Positions 15,580 to 24,357 are shown, counted from the stretch's first letter. The stretch: 64,000 bases of DNA from Parvibaculum sp. (GCA_017642695.1 JAEPQD010000002.1:434001-498000), one strand, 5' to 3'. The notes: generated from the letters alone by a model not told the origin. Numbers and translations: made by a program.

Positions 15580-17592
15580 TCAATTGTACTCTTCGAGACC
15601 GCATGCCCTCAAAAAGGCAAAAGTCTTGTCATAGAAGTCAGGTTCACGAGTGGGGTCCTTCGGATCACCTCTCGGAACGAAAATGACCATTCCTTGTCGT
15701 GCACGTGTTAAAATAACTCGATAAGCATTTGCCAAATATCGGCGGCTATATGGGTCTTTTACCGACTGCCATTTTGTTCCCTTGAAGGAGTGGGTTCCCC
15801 AACCTTTGCTCTCTTTTCGATAATCAGCGTCCCAACATACGCCTATCCAATCTAGCTCGAGTCCCTGAATATCGAACTCCGTCGCGACTTCTTCCAAGTA
15901 GTAGGAAGATCGAACATCCTCCTTTCCATTCAGAAACCAGTTGGCGGGATCGATCTTTGCGCGAATATGGACACCTTCCGGTTTCAAACGCATTGCGCCG
16001 GAGGAGGCCACAAGCCCAAGTCGTTCGGTGCCCCGGGCGTGTTCTCGCAGCCATTTACGGGCGGCGTTGATATCCCTTGTTATCGCTATTGGGTAATTTG
16101 TCAGTGTTGAGTGAATAGCTTTGGCTCGCTGACTGTCGCCTTCGATAATGCGGTTGACAAATTCTGCAAGTTTTTCAGCTCTATAAGAACGAAGCGAGAC
16201 CGACAGATGCAGCTCTGGATTCTCGACCGCTTCTAGCTCGGACAGTGTCGTCTTAAAATCCCGACCCCAAGCGTAGCTTTCGTCCGAAAACTGACCTGAG
16301 TGATAAATATCCCAGTGGCGAAAACGTTTTTTCAGCGCGTCGAACCATTCTGTGAGACCTGCTTCCCCTTTGTTGATCTCTTGGCCCCCGCCAACGAGGC
16401 ATACAATGACCGCCCAGTCGGGGCGCCGATCCATGAGACTGATGAGAAATTCGGGTTCCGACATATCAAAGTCGCGGACACCTTTCTTTTGTCTCATAAA
16501 ACTCTCTGCCTGGGCTTGGTTCCAGGCGCGTTGTGCTTCGTCGAAGACAACAACGTGTTCGATGGGTGGCTTGTCAGACCGCAATCCTTCATCGCGAAAA
16601 TGATGAATGTTCTGGACAAAGGCTTTCACGCTTTGAAGCGCTTGCTTCTTCGTTACAGAAGAGCCGGAGTGTTTCGCTCGTACTAACTCGTCGCGAGCTA
16701 GAGCTTCTTGCAGCACCTTCACCAGTGGACCGTTCCCGGATAAGAAGACGGCATGCTCCTCGTTCTCTGGTGACTTAAGGGTTGAGATATTCAAGCCAGC
16801 CAGCGTTTTCCCTGAGCCTGGTACCCCGGTTACGAAGCAAATAGATTTTCGTCTCTCTCTTCGAGATTGCTTGATGATCTCGAGAACACGATTTGAGGTG
16901 ACGGAGAGGTTTGTGGTCCCAGCATCAGATCTCGAAATCTCTTCGACGGAGTGACCGCCATACAGAGCCTGGGCGGCCTCTACAATAGTTGGTGTCGGCT
17001 TGTAGCGCCCGTCCGCCCATTTTTCGAATGGCTCCCTCTCATTCTCGGAGAGTTCGAGAACGGGTGAGAAGTCTTGTTTGTTATCGTTGGGCTGGCTGTT
17101 CACCATCTTGATAAGAGAATAGAGGTCTTGGCCGTTAGATCGCAGAGGTGACGCTACCTTGTCCTCGCTATAGGTGATGTGGTTTTCGACAGGCGCCGCC
17201 TTGGTAGAAACGAGAATTGGAGCGATATATTTGTCTTCGCTTGTTTCATGAAAGTTCTTCAAATCCAGCGCATAATCGAGCACTTGATCGGTCGCCTGGC
17301 GCGTGTGCTCGGAGGCACCGACCTTGTATTCGATGACATGAACGATATCTCCGATTTGGAGAACAACGTCCACGCGCTTTCCCATTCGCGGAATCGCGAA
17401 CTCGAAGAAAATTTCACCAGCACTCAACGGCTGCAATTGATTTTGTAAGTTTTCTATCTGGGCGAGCCATGCTTGTCGTTGTGCGACTTCGAGTGCGAAG
17501 TGATGGCTTTTCGCCAGCTTTCCTAGAATCGCTTCCGGTGATTCCAAGATGAAGTCTTGGACGTTCGCTTGATAGTAGGAACGTTTGATCAT
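15580..17592 (-). CDS. PD-(D/E)XK nuclease - SF1 helicase (DUF2075) fusion
   Basis: A 670-residue stand-alone protein with two parts. Residues 1-130 look like a RecB-type PD-(D/E)XK nuclease: Glu64, Asp75 (KRVDVVLQI), Glu88-Tyr-Lys90 (VIEYKVG) and a following Gln103-x3-Tyr107 motif. Residues 235-660 are a superfamily 1 helicase-like ATPase of the DUF2075 type: Walker A GVPGSGKT (256-263), Walker B VVFDEAQRAW (348-357) and a motif VI-like RVILTRARQGMVIF (625-638). The gene is about 50 percent GC, far below its neighbours, uses AT-ending codons and has no strong Shine-Dalgarno. It has no partner genes. Nuclease-helicase fusions of this kind occur in phage defence (for example Nhi-type single-gene immunity); a defence role here is inference. 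It sits between ohrR and a dienelactone hydrolase. Confidence 0.85.
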   Translation of the reverse strand: MIKRSYYQANVQDFILESPEAILGKLAKSHHFALEVAQRQAWLAQIENLQNQLQPLSAGEIFFEFAIPRMGKRVDVVLQIGDIVHVIEYKVGASEHTRQATDQVLDYALDLKNFHETSEDKYIAPILVSTKAAPVENHITYSEDKVASPLRSNGQDLYSLIKMVNSQPNDNKQDFSPVLELSENEREPFEKWADGRYKPTPTIVEAAQALYGGHSVEEISRSDAGTTNLSVTSNRVLEIIKQSRRERRKSICFVTGVPGSGKTLAGLNISTLKSPENEEHAVFLSGNGPLVKVLQEALARDELVRAKHSGSSVTKKQALQSVKAFVQNIHHFRDEGLRSDKPPIEHVVVFDEAQRAWNQAQAESFMRQKKGVRDFDMSEPEFLISLMDRRPDWAVIVCLVGGGQEINKGEAGLTEWFDALKKRFRHWDIYHSGQFSDESYAWGRDFKTTLSELEAVENPELHLSVSLRSYRAEKLAEFVNRIIEGDSQRAKAIHSTLTNYPIAITRDINAARKWLREHARGTERLGLVASSGAMRLKPEGVHIRAKIDPANWFLNGKEDVRSSYYLEEVATEFDIQGLELDWIGVCWDADYRKESKGWGTHSFKGTKWQSVKDPYSRRYLANAYRVILTRARQGMVIFVPRGDPKDPTREPDFYDKTFAFLRACGLEEYN

Positions 17593-17742
17593 CTAAAGTA
17601 CTGGCGCAGGCGGTATCTCATTTCATGTACATCCAATATACTATGAGGTGGCCTTCGCTTGAAAGCTTTGGGCGCCTTGTCTAGTTCTTTAGGTGCTGAG
17701 CGAGAGGCTAGGCGGCGGCCTTACTGCTGAAGGTCTTTCAAT

Positions 17743-17770
17743 AAAAAAGGAGGCCTCAAAGGCCTCCCTT
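17743..17770 (-). terminator. Terminator of the dienelactone hydrolase transcript
   Basis: On the minus strand a perfect seven-base stem GGAGGCC/GGCCTCC (17749-17755 and 17761-17767) with a five-base loop, followed by TTTTTTAT. It lies 26 bases after the 17796-18473 gene and would insulate the nuclease-helicase gene from upstream transcription. Confidence 0.85.
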
Positions 17771-17795
17771 CCGTATCCGGATCGTCCGGAGAGCC

Positions 17796-18473
17796 TCACG
17801 CCCCCTCGAACAGCGCCAGTGTCCGCTTCAGCGCGAGTTCGGCCGCGTCCTTGTCGTAATTGTTGCGGCGGTCCGAATTGAAGCCGTGATCGGCGTCGTA
17901 GACATAGATCTTCACTTCCGGATGCGCTGCCTCGATCTCGCGCACATCCTCCATCGGGATGCCTTTGTCCTTCTCGCCGAAATGGCAGATGGTCGGGCAT
18001 TTCGGGCTTTCATCGATGAACTGCTTGATCGCCCCGCCGTAGTAGCACGATGCGGCGTCGAGGCCCTTGGCGCGGCAGGCCGCGACCCAGCTTACCGAGC
18101 CGCCATAGCAGTAGCCGGTGATGAAGACCTTCTTCGCCCCGTCCGCCTTCAGCTTGTCGATGCACATCTGCACATCGAGTACGGTGTTCTCATACGGATT
18201 GTCGGCGCGGAGCTTCAGCGACTCCTGAATGTCTTCCTGGGAATAGGTCGCCTGGAAGTCCTTTACCTGCCGGTCATAGAGCTGCGGCGAGAGCACGTCG
18301 TAGCCGCGCGCGGCGTAGTCGTCGCAGAGATCCTTGATATGCGCGGTGACGCCGAAGATTTCCATGATGAGGACGAGGCCGCCCTTTCGGGTGCCTTCGG
18401 CTTCCACGTGGTAGCAGAGGATGTCGGCGCCGTCGCCGCTCTTCAGCGTGATCTCCTTGCCCTTGCGTGCCAT
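17796..18473 (-). CDS. Dienelactone hydrolase family protein
   Basis: A 225-residue alpha/beta hydrolase with a cysteine nucleophile. The triad is visible as Cys122 (GYCYGG), Asp169 (HFGEKDKGIP) and His196 (DADHGFN), and the helper Glu38 lies in LIMEIFG, as in dienelactone hydrolases that open carboxymethylenebutenolide. In alphaproteobacteria outside aromatic catabolic clusters such proteins are often of unknown substrate, so the annotation should stop at the family. It is 21 bases downstream of two MaoC hydratase genes on the same strand, which suggests a shared role in acyl or lactone metabolism. Confidence 0.9.
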   Translation of the reverse strand: MARKGKEITLKSGDGADILCYHVEAEGTRKGGLVLIMEIFGVTAHIKDLCDDYAARGYDVLSPQLYDRQVKDFQATYSQEDIQESLKLRADNPYENTVLDVQMCIDKLKADGAKKVFITGYCYGGSVSWVAACRAKGLDAASCYYGGAIKQFIDESPKCPTICHFGEKDKGIPMEDVREIEAAHPEVKIYVYDADHGFNSDRRNNYDKDAAELALKRTLALFEGA

Positions 18474-18494
18474 CCCGTTCCTCCCTCGTTTTCG

Positions 18495-18980
18495 TTACGT
18501 GTCTTTCGGCATGCGCCGCTGGATCAACCCCTGTCCGATGAAGCTCAGCACCGTCTCGCCGTTCTGGTTCACGCCGGTGTTGCGGCTTCTCACGATGCCC
18601 CAGCCGGGCCGCGAGCGCATGTCGATCTTGTCGATCACTTCCGTCGAATAGGCAATCGTATCACCCGCGCACACGGGTGTCGGCCATTTCATGTCGAGGA
18701 AGCCGGGGGAGGGGCCGCCCGCCGGCGGCCTGTTCCCGTCGGCATCGAGCGATTCCTCGCGGCCGGCCCTCGCGGCGATCATCAGCTTCATCCATGTGGC
18801 CGTGGTGTGCCAGCCGCTCGCGGTCAGCGTGCCGAAGGGGCCTTCCTTCGCCGCCTCCGCATCGATGTGGAAATATTGCGGGTCGTATTTCTTCGCGAAG
18901 GCGATGATCTCGTCGGCGGTGAAGGTGTAGCGGCCCAGTTCCGTTCGCGCGCCGATCTCGATGTCCTCGAACCAGGGCAT
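18495..18980 (-). CDS. MaoC family dehydratase (first copy)
   Basis: A 161-residue single hotdog-fold protein of the MaoC/R-specific enoyl-CoA hydratase class. The hydratase 2 motif region is FAKKYDPQYFHIDAEAAKEGPFGTLTASGWHT split over residues 28-59, with the catalytic Asp33 and His38 in YDPQYFHID. The central PVCAGDTIAYSTEV matches the family. It starts three bases after the stop of the second MaoC gene. Substrate unknown. Confidence 0.9.
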   Translation of the reverse strand: MPWFEDIEIGARTELGRYTFTADEIIAFAKKYDPQYFHIDAEAAKEGPFGTLTASGWHTTATWMKLMIAARAGREESLDADGNRPPAGGPSPGFLDMKWPTPVCAGDTIAYSTEVIDKIDMRSRPGWGIVRSRNTGVNQNGETVLSFIGQGLIQRRMPKDT

Positions 18981-18983
18981 GGT

Positions 18984-19463
18984 CTACGCCTCCGCCGGCG
19001 CGCCGGGATGGCGGCGGCCATACATCGCCCAGCCTTCCATCGTCATCACCACCTCGTCCTTCTGGTTCAGCATCTCGGTGCGGAACCTGGTGAGGCCCAT
19101 TTCCGGGCGGCTCCTGGAGGCGCGGCTCTCGAGGCAGGTCCTCCGTGCCCGGAGCGTATCGTTCACATAGACGGGCTTCTTCCAGCGCACTTCGTCAACG
19201 CCCGGCGCGCCCATCGAGGCCGCCTCGTGGATATAGCCGTCGAACATCATGCGCATCAGCATGGCGCAGGAGTGCCAGCCGCTCGCGCAGAGCCCGCCGA
19301 GGATCGATTGCTTCGCCGCCTCCTCGTCGAGATGGAAGGGCTGCGGGTCGAACTCGCGGGCGAATTCGAGGATTTCTTCCTTCGTGACGTGCTTCGAGCC
19401 GAATTCCACCGTCTCGCCGACGCGGAAATCTTCCCAGAAGAGTTTCGGTTCTCTCGCTCCCAT
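18984..19463 (-). CDS. MaoC family dehydratase (second copy)
   Basis: A 159-residue hotdog protein, clearly related to its neighbour: FAREFDPQPFHLDEEAAKQ carries the Asp and His of the hydratase 2 motif, followed by LCASGWHSCAMLMRMM and KPVYVNDTLRA. I chose ATG 19463, preceded by GGGAGGG, rather than 19481. Two tandem MaoC proteins may form a heteromeric hydratase or act on different substrates; the family assignment is firm and the reaction is not. First gene of a three-gene minus-strand unit. Confidence 0.9.
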   Translation of the reverse strand: MGAREPKLFWEDFRVGETVEFGSKHVTKEEILEFAREFDPQPFHLDEEAAKQSILGGLCASGWHSCAMLMRMMFDGYIHEAASMGAPGVDEVRWKKPVYVNDTLRARRTCLESRASRSRPEMGLTRFRTEMLNQKDEVVMTMEGWAMYGRRHPGAPAEA

Positions 19464-19586
19464 TCGCCCTCCCGCACGCATGGCCCGAAAACCGGGGATT
19501 ACTTTTCTTTGCGACTCGATTCAGTCCGGTGCGTGGTGCTTCGAAACCGGGGAGTAAATTCCCGCAGCGCGGTCCCGAAAGCAATT

Positions 19587-19615
19587 GTAACGGTTCGATG
19601 ACAGTTCGGTGACGG
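19587..19615 (-). promoter_or_regulatory. Pho-box-like site upstream of the MaoC operon
   Basis: On the minus strand three seven-base units at exact 11-base spacing: CCGTCAC (19615-19609), CTGTCAT (19604-19598) and CCGTTAC (19593-19587), separated by CGAA. This is the layout of PhoB sites (CTGTCAT-N4-CTGTCAT). It points toward the MaoC operon, whose start is about 124 bases downstream. A closely matching site is at 34757-34785. Confidence 0.5.
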
Positions 19616-19699
19616 TCGCCGCGATTTATCCCCGTTTCGCCTGTCCGGAAAACTTGTCCCCGCCCTTTGTGAGGTGTGGCGAGATGCCGTTTCGTCCCT

Positions 19700-20809
19700 C
19701 TAGGTCGCGAAACGGAAATGCATCACATCGCCGTCCTTCACCACATATTCCTTGCCCTCGAGACGCATCTTGCCGGCGTCCTTCGCGCCCTGTTCGCCGT
19801 TCAGCGACACATAGTCGTCGTAGGAGATCGTCTCGGCACGGATGAAACCCTTCTCGAAGTCGGTATGGATCACGCCCGCGGCCGCCGGCGCGCGTGTGCC
19901 GCGTGTGATCGTCCATGCGCGCGTCTCCTTCGGGCCCACCGTGAAATAGGTGATGAGGTCCAGCAGCGCATAGCCAACGCGGATGAGGCGCGAGAGGCCC
20001 GGTTCTTCGAGGCCCAGCGTTTCGAGATATTCGTCGCGATCTTCGTCCGGCAGCTGCGCCACTTCCTCTTCGATGCGCGCCGAGATCGTCACCCATTGTG
20101 CGCCTTCGGCCTTCGCCCGTTCGGCAACGGCGTTCGAATATTCGTTGCCGCTCGCGGCGGAAGCTTCCTCCACGTTGCAGACATAGAGCACGGGCTTCGA
20201 GGTCAGGAGGTTCAGTCCCTCCCAGGCTTTCATGTCGTCGTCGGAGATCTTTCCTTCCGCCGTCGCCATGCGCGCGGGCTTGCCGTCGCGCAAATAGCCG
20301 AGAGCGATGTTCATCAGTTCGACCTGGAGCTTTGCTTCCTTGTCGCCGCCCTTTGCCTTCTTCTCGCTCGCAATCACGCGCTTTTCCAGGCTCTCGAGAT
20401 CGGCGAGCATCAGCTCCGTCTCGACGATCTCGGCATCGGCCAGCGGGTCGATCCGGTTCTCGACATGGGTGATGTCGTCATCGACGAAGCAGCGCAGCAC
20501 ATAAGCGACCGCGTCCACCTCGCGGATGTTCGCGAGGAACTGGTTGCCAAGGCCTTCGCCCTTCGACGCGCCTTTCACGAGGCCCGCAATGTCGACGAAG
20601 GTAAGCCGCGTCGGAATGATTTCCTTGCTGCCCGCGATGCCCGCCAGCTTGTCGAGGCGCGGATCGGGAACCGCCACCTCGCCGACATTCGGCTCGATGG
20701 TGCAGAAGGGATAGTTCGCGGCCTGCGCGCTGGCCGTCTGCGTCAGCGCGTTGAAGAGCGTGGACTTGCCGACATTGGGCAGTCCGACGATGCCGCATTT
20801 GAAACCCAT
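19700..20809 (-). CDS. ychF: Redox-regulated ribosome-binding ATPase YchF
   Basis: An OBG-family P-loop NTPase that prefers ATP and binds ribosomes, implicated in translation fidelity and oxidative-stress signalling. The 369-residue protein starts FKCGIVGLPNVGKSTLFNALT (G1, about residues 3-23), has the switch region FVDIAGLVKGASKGEGLGNQFL, a central coiled-coil, and the C-terminal TGS domain (FTVGPKETRAWTI through HTDFEKGFIRAE to GDVMHFRF). It lies six bases after pth; the ychF-pth-rplY-prs order is conserved in alphaproteobacteria. Confidence 0.97.
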   Translation of the reverse strand: MGFKCGIVGLPNVGKSTLFNALTQTASAQAANYPFCTIEPNVGEVAVPDPRLDKLAGIAGSKEIIPTRLTFVDIAGLVKGASKGEGLGNQFLANIREVDAVAYVLRCFVDDDITHVENRIDPLADAEIVETELMLADLESLEKRVIASEKKAKGGDKEAKLQVELMNIALGYLRDGKPARMATAEGKISDDDMKAWEGLNLLTSKPVLYVCNVEEASAASGNEYSNAVAERAKAEGAQWVTISARIEEEVAQLPDEDRDEYLETLGLEEPGLSRLIRVGYALLDLITYFTVGPKETRAWTITRGTRAPAAAGVIHTDFEKGFIRAETISYDDYVSLNGEQGAKDAGKMRLEGKEYVVKDGDVMHFRFAT

Positions 20810-20815
20810 GACCTG

Positions 20816-21442
20816 TTACTCTCCGCTGTCTTTCGTTTCTGCGTCTTTTGTCTTTTTCGGCTTCGCCGGCTCGGGGTTGAGCGCGAGATGAACCTTGTTT
20901 GCGAAGGTGGCGTCCTTGCCCTCCGCGAGAAGCGGTGCCGCATCGGCGATCGCGTCGAGCATCGGCTCGACCCAGTCCGCCGCTTCCGCTTTCGAGAAGT
21001 CGCCGAGTACGTAACCAAGCACGCGGTCCTTCGCGCCCGGGTGTCCGATGCCGAGCCGCACGCGCCGGAAGTCCGGTCCGATATGCGCGGCGATGGAGCG
21101 GATGCCGTTATGTCCCGCCGCGCCGCCGCCCGTCTTCATGCGGATCTTCGCCGCTTCGAGGTCGAGCTCGTCGTAGAAGACGACGACGTCGGCCGGCGTC
21201 AGCTTGTAGAAGCGCATTGCTTCGCCGACGGCACGCCCGCTTTCGTTCATGTAGGTGGTCGGCTTCAGCACGATCGCCTTCTCGCCGCCGAATGTGCCTT
21301 CGCAGACGAGTCCCTGGAAGCGCGCGCGCGGCGGCGAAAAGGAATGGCGGCGAACGATCGCGTCCGCCGCCATGAATCCGATGTTGTGCCGGTTCCGGGC
21401 GTATTTCTCTCCCGGGTTTCCAAGTCCGACAAGAAGGATCAT
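20816..21442 (-). CDS. pth: Aminoacyl-tRNA hydrolase
   Basis: Releases tRNA from peptidyl-tRNA that drops off the ribosome. Full-length family core within 208 residues: [21 protein letters not shown], in which the catalytic His follows Arg-Asn, then [40 protein letters not shown] and RVRLGIGHP. The C-terminal 20 residues are a Lys/Asp/Glu-rich tail ([15 protein letters not shown]). It follows rplY by 26 bases and precedes ychF by six, as in many bacteria. Confidence 0.96.
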   Translation of the reverse strand: MILLVGLGNPGEKYARNRHNIGFMAADAIVRRHSFSPPRARFQGLVCEGTFGGEKAIVLKPTTYMNESGRAVGEAMRFYKLTPADVVVFYDELDLEAAKIRMKTGGGAAGHNGIRSIAAHIGPDFRRVRLGIGHPGAKDRVLGYVLGDFSKAEAADWVEPMLDAIADAAPLLAEGKDATFANKVHLALNPEPAKPKKTKDAETKDSGE

Positions 21443-21468
21443 CGCCGCCTCCCTTCAGGCAGCGCGGA

Positions 21469-22140
21469 TCAGTCTTCCTTGTCGGAAGACTTCTCCTCGT
21501 CCTGTCCTTCGCTCTCTTCGCCTTCCGCGGCTTCGGCCTTCTCGGCGGCTTCCGCTTCCTGTTCGGCGGAAACGACAGCGGCCGGCGCGGCGATGGTCGC
21601 GATGGTGAAGTCGCGGTCGATGGTCGGCTTCACCTTTCCGGGCAGGGTAACCGACGAGATGTGGATCGAGTCGCCCATCTCGTAGCCGGCGAGGTCGATA
21701 TCGATCTGCTCGGGAATGCCGTCGGCCGGGCAGGAGAGTTCGATCTCGTGGCGCACGATGTTGAGCACGCCGCCGCCCTTGATGCCGGGCGAGGCCTCGT
21801 GGTTATGGAAGTGCACGGGCACGTCCACTACGATGGTTGCGTTCTTGCCGAGACGCAGGAAATCGACATGGATGATGAAGTCGCGCACCGGCTCGAACTG
21901 CACGTCACGGGGGATCACCCGTTCCTTCTTGCCGCCGATCTCGACATCGAGAACGTGGCTCATGAAGGTGCCGGTCTTGTAGAGCATCGACACGTCCTTG
22001 TAGCTGACGGTGATGAGTTCGGGGGACTTCTTCTCGCCATAGATAACGGCGGGTACGCGGCCTTCGCGGCGGAGCGAACGGACAGCCCCCTTGCTGCCTT
22101 TTTCGCGTGCCTCGGCTGCGAGCGTCTGGGTCTCGGCCAT
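21469..22140 (-). CDS. rplY: 50S ribosomal protein L25/general stress protein Ctc
   Basis: Long (Ctc-type) L25 that binds 5S rRNA. The 223-residue protein has the N-terminal L25 domain (TLAAEAREKGSKGAVRSLRR ... VPAVIYGEK ... LYKTGTFMSHVLDVEI) and the C-terminal TL5-type beta domain (DIDLAGYEMGDSIHIS), then an acidic, low-complexity tail of about 40 residues rich in Glu, Ala and Asp. The start ATG at 22140 is preceded by GGAGAATT. It is separated from prs by a terminator-like hairpin, so it may have its own promoter. Confidence 0.96.
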   Translation of the reverse strand: MAETQTLAAEAREKGSKGAVRSLRREGRVPAVIYGEKKSPELITVSYKDVSMLYKTGTFMSHVLDVEIGGKKERVIPRDVQFEPVRDFIIHVDFLRLGKNATIVVDVPVHFHNHEASPGIKGGGVLNIVRHEIELSCPADGIPEQIDIDLAGYEMGDSIHISSVTLPGKVKPTIDRDFTIATIAAPAAVVSAEQEAEAAEKAEAAEGEESEGQDEEKSSDKED

Positions 22141-22152
22141 AGCAAATTCTCC

Positions 22153-22178
22153 AATAAAAACGGGGCCTTAGAGGCCCG
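22153..22178 (-). terminator. Weak terminator between prs and rplY
   Basis: On the minus strand a short stem GGGCC-TCTAA-GGCCC (22177-22173 with 22167-22163), followed by CGTTTTTATT. The stem is only five or six bases, so attenuation rather than full termination is likely. Confidence 0.5.
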
Positions 22179-22281
22179 CGCGCATGACCCGCAAGTCTCC
22201 TCCAGGGGTGTGGAAGTGCGGGATTGCGCGCCTTATAGCGCCAAGTCCTTGAAAACTCAACCGGAGAGGGGTGGGCGCGGA

Positions 22282-23217
22282 CTAGTCGAAAAGGCTCGAA
22301 ACCGAACGTTCCTCGGCGGTCCGGCGCATGGCCTCGCCGATCAGGGGGGCGATCGAGACGACACGGATGTTGTGGCTGACGCGCACGGCTTCCGTCGCCT
22401 GGATCGAATCCGTGATCACGAGCTCCTTGAGCTTCGAGGCGGAGACGCGGGCGACCGCCCCGCCGGAGAGGACGCCATGCGTCACATAGGCGGAGACTTC
22501 CGTCGCGCCCTGCTTCAGGAGCGCATCGGCCGCGTTGCAGAGTGTGCCGGCCGAATCCACGATGTCGTCGACCAGGATGCAGGAGCGGCCCGAAACGTCG
22601 CCGATGATGTTCATGACCTCGGACTCGCCCGCGCGCTCGCGGCGCTTGTCGACGATGGCGAGATCGGCGCCGATGCGTTTTGCAATGGCGCGCGCGCGGA
22701 CCACGCCGCCGACGTCGGGCGAGACGACCATGACACCGTTGCCCGTCTTGTAATGCTGTTCGATGTCGCGGGTGAGCACCGGGGCGGCGAAAAGGTTGTC
22801 GGTCGGAATGTCGAAGAAGCCCTGTATCTGGCCGGCATGGAGATCGAGGGTGAGGACGCGATCGGCGCCTGCCGTCGTCACCAGGTTCGCGACGAGCTTC
22901 GCCGAAATCGGTGTGCGCGCGCCGGGTTTCCGGTCCTGCCGCGCATAGCCGAAATAGGGGATCACCGCCGTGATGCGCCGCGCCGACGCGCGCCGGAGCG
23001 CGTCCTGGATGATCAGCAGTTCCATCAGGTGGTCGTTGGCGGGGTAGGAGGTCGACTGGATCACGAACACGTCCTCGCCGCGCACGTTCTCCTGGATTTC
23101 GACGAAGACTTCCATGTCCGCAAAGCGGCGGACGACCGATTTGGTAAGGGGCAGGTTCAGGTAGGCGGCGATGGCTTCGGCAAGCGCCCTGTTGGAATTG
23201 CCCGATACGAGTTTCAT
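22282..23217 (-). CDS. prs: Ribose-phosphate pyrophosphokinase
   Basis: Makes PRPP from ribose 5-phosphate and ATP for purine, pyrimidine, His, Trp and NAD synthesis. 311 residues from ATG 23217; an in-frame upstream extension is open but not conserved-looking. Family motifs: [19 protein letters not shown] at the start, [18 protein letters not shown], the ATP loop [20 protein letters not shown] and the PRPP-binding [14 protein letters not shown]. It supplies the co-substrate of apt, which lies elsewhere in the window. Confidence 0.96.
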   Translation of the reverse strand: MKLVSGNSNRALAEAIAAYLNLPLTKSVVRRFADMEVFVEIQENVRGEDVFVIQSTSYPANDHLMELLIIQDALRRASARRITAVIPYFGYARQDRKPGARTPISAKLVANLVTTAGADRVLTLDLHAGQIQGFFDIPTDNLFAAPVLTRDIEQHYKTGNGVMVVSPDVGGVVRARAIAKRIGADLAIVDKRRERAGESEVMNIIGDVSGRSCILVDDIVDSAGTLCNAADALLKQGATEVSAYVTHGVLSGGAVARVSASKLKELVITDSIQATEAVRVSHNIRVVSIAPLIGEAMRRTAEERSVSSLFD

Positions 23218-23397
23218 TCCGAGACCCCTGCCACCACGTGAGACCCGCCGGATGGCGAGAGACCTTGCCCCAACCTGAAATCGCCGCCCGGACGTGACGG
23301 CCCGGTGACGGCGCGAGCGCGTTTTAACAAGGGGTCCACCCCCTGTAAACACGCAAACGCCCGGAGAAAAACGCTCTTTCGGGCGATGTGGCCATCA

Positions 23398-24357
23398 TCA
23401 GCTGTTGGCCGCCATGGGGCCGGGAAGAGAATCGGGCGATGGCCCGAGAATGGTGAGGACGCCCTTTGCCGCTGCTTCTGCAGCCTTTTCCGCGACTTTG
23501 CCCCATTCACCGGCAATACGTTCGGCATTGAGATCGTTTTTCTGATGGACCTTGCCGAGTACCTTGCCTTTTGCGGACTTCACGACCCATTCGATGGAAA
23601 CATCGGTACGTCCATCGTTCCGCGATGCCGCGATGACACTGCCTTCAACGCGGAATGCATGCGGTCCGCGCCATGCGACGGTTTCCATCTGGGAGAGGAG
23701 CGCCGTTTCGAGCGCATTCGCGAGCGAGACTGTACCGTCGCCTGGCGAGGGGCCGATCTCGATCTCGAAGGATTTCGGCGTGGCGATGCTTCCCGTGACG
23801 ATCCTTTCGCTTTCCCCAGGAACCGCACGAACGAGTATTTCCGCCGGAGTGGAGGAAGATGCGGCATACCATTCCGATATCTTGCGCGCGGTCGCCTTTG
23901 CGAAATGCCGCAGACTGTCATTGCCGGGCCTTGTATTCTCCGGCACCAGCGTTTCATTGACGACGCGGTGCAGGCGGGCACCGTCCGCGCTCCTGACATC
24001 GATTACCGCCACCATGTAGGTGCCATCCGAATTCTCTCCCGTGCCGAGGGCACCCGCCAGTCCAAGCGATGTGTTGCGAGGCAGAGCCACCCGCGAAGTT
24101 TCCTCCTGCAGCATGCCGGCAAAGAGGTCCGCGTCCGTTGGCAGCGTACCGTCGAGGGCGGCGATTTCGATTGCGGGGGTCATGCGCGTCGAAGCGGCCT
24201 TCGTCTCCTTGCCGTCGTTCCGTTCAGTCTTGCTGGACGCGGCGTCGTCGACACAGGCCGCGGTCGCAAGAATGGCGATAGCGGTCCCTACACGCAGCCT
24301 GCGCGCGCCCGTTTTCCTCCATTTTCCGTTTTTGGTTGGCCGTGTCGCCGTCTGCAC
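23398..24357 (-). CDS. Putative lipoprotein of unknown function
   Basis: A 319-residue protein with an extended basic start (TRPTKNGKWRKTGARRLRVG), a short hydrophobic stretch and a lipobox-like ATAAC with Cys35, followed by a Ser/Thr/Lys-rich linker to about residue 60. The mature domain contains MVAVIDVRSADGARLHRV and a final AAEAAAKGVLTILGPS. The pattern of alternating beta strands and a closing amphipathic helix is like secreted lipoproteins that act in the periplasm, but I do not recognise the family. Single gene between prs and pgeF on the same strand, with gaps of 180 and 92 bases. Confidence 0.7.
   Translation of the reverse strand: MQTATRPTKNGKWRKTGARRLRVGTAIAILATAACVDDAASSKTERNDGKETKAASTRMTPAIEIAALDGTLPTDADLFAGMLQEETSRVALPRNTSLGLAGALGTGENSDGTYMVAVIDVRSADGARLHRVVNETLVPENTRPGNDSLRHFAKATARKISEWYAASSSTPAEILVRAVPGESERIVTGSIATPKSFEIEIGPSPGDGTVSLANALETALLSQMETVAWRGPHAFRVEGSVIAASRNDGRTDVSIEWVVKSAKGKVLGKVHQKNDLNAERIAGEWGKVAEKAAEAAAKGVLTILGPSPDSLPGPMAANS

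Noticed and set aside
17593..17795. Attachment site or insertion sequence next to the foreign gene
   Set aside because: I found no terminal inverted repeats, transposase, integrase or tRNA at either border; the only hairpin is the terminator of the dienelactone hydrolase gene.
19687..19715. Terminator for ychF (CCGTTTCG/CGAAACGG dyad at the stop codon)
   Set aside because: The eight-base arms overlap the last codons and stop of ychF and there is no T-run after the stem, so it may be coincidence.
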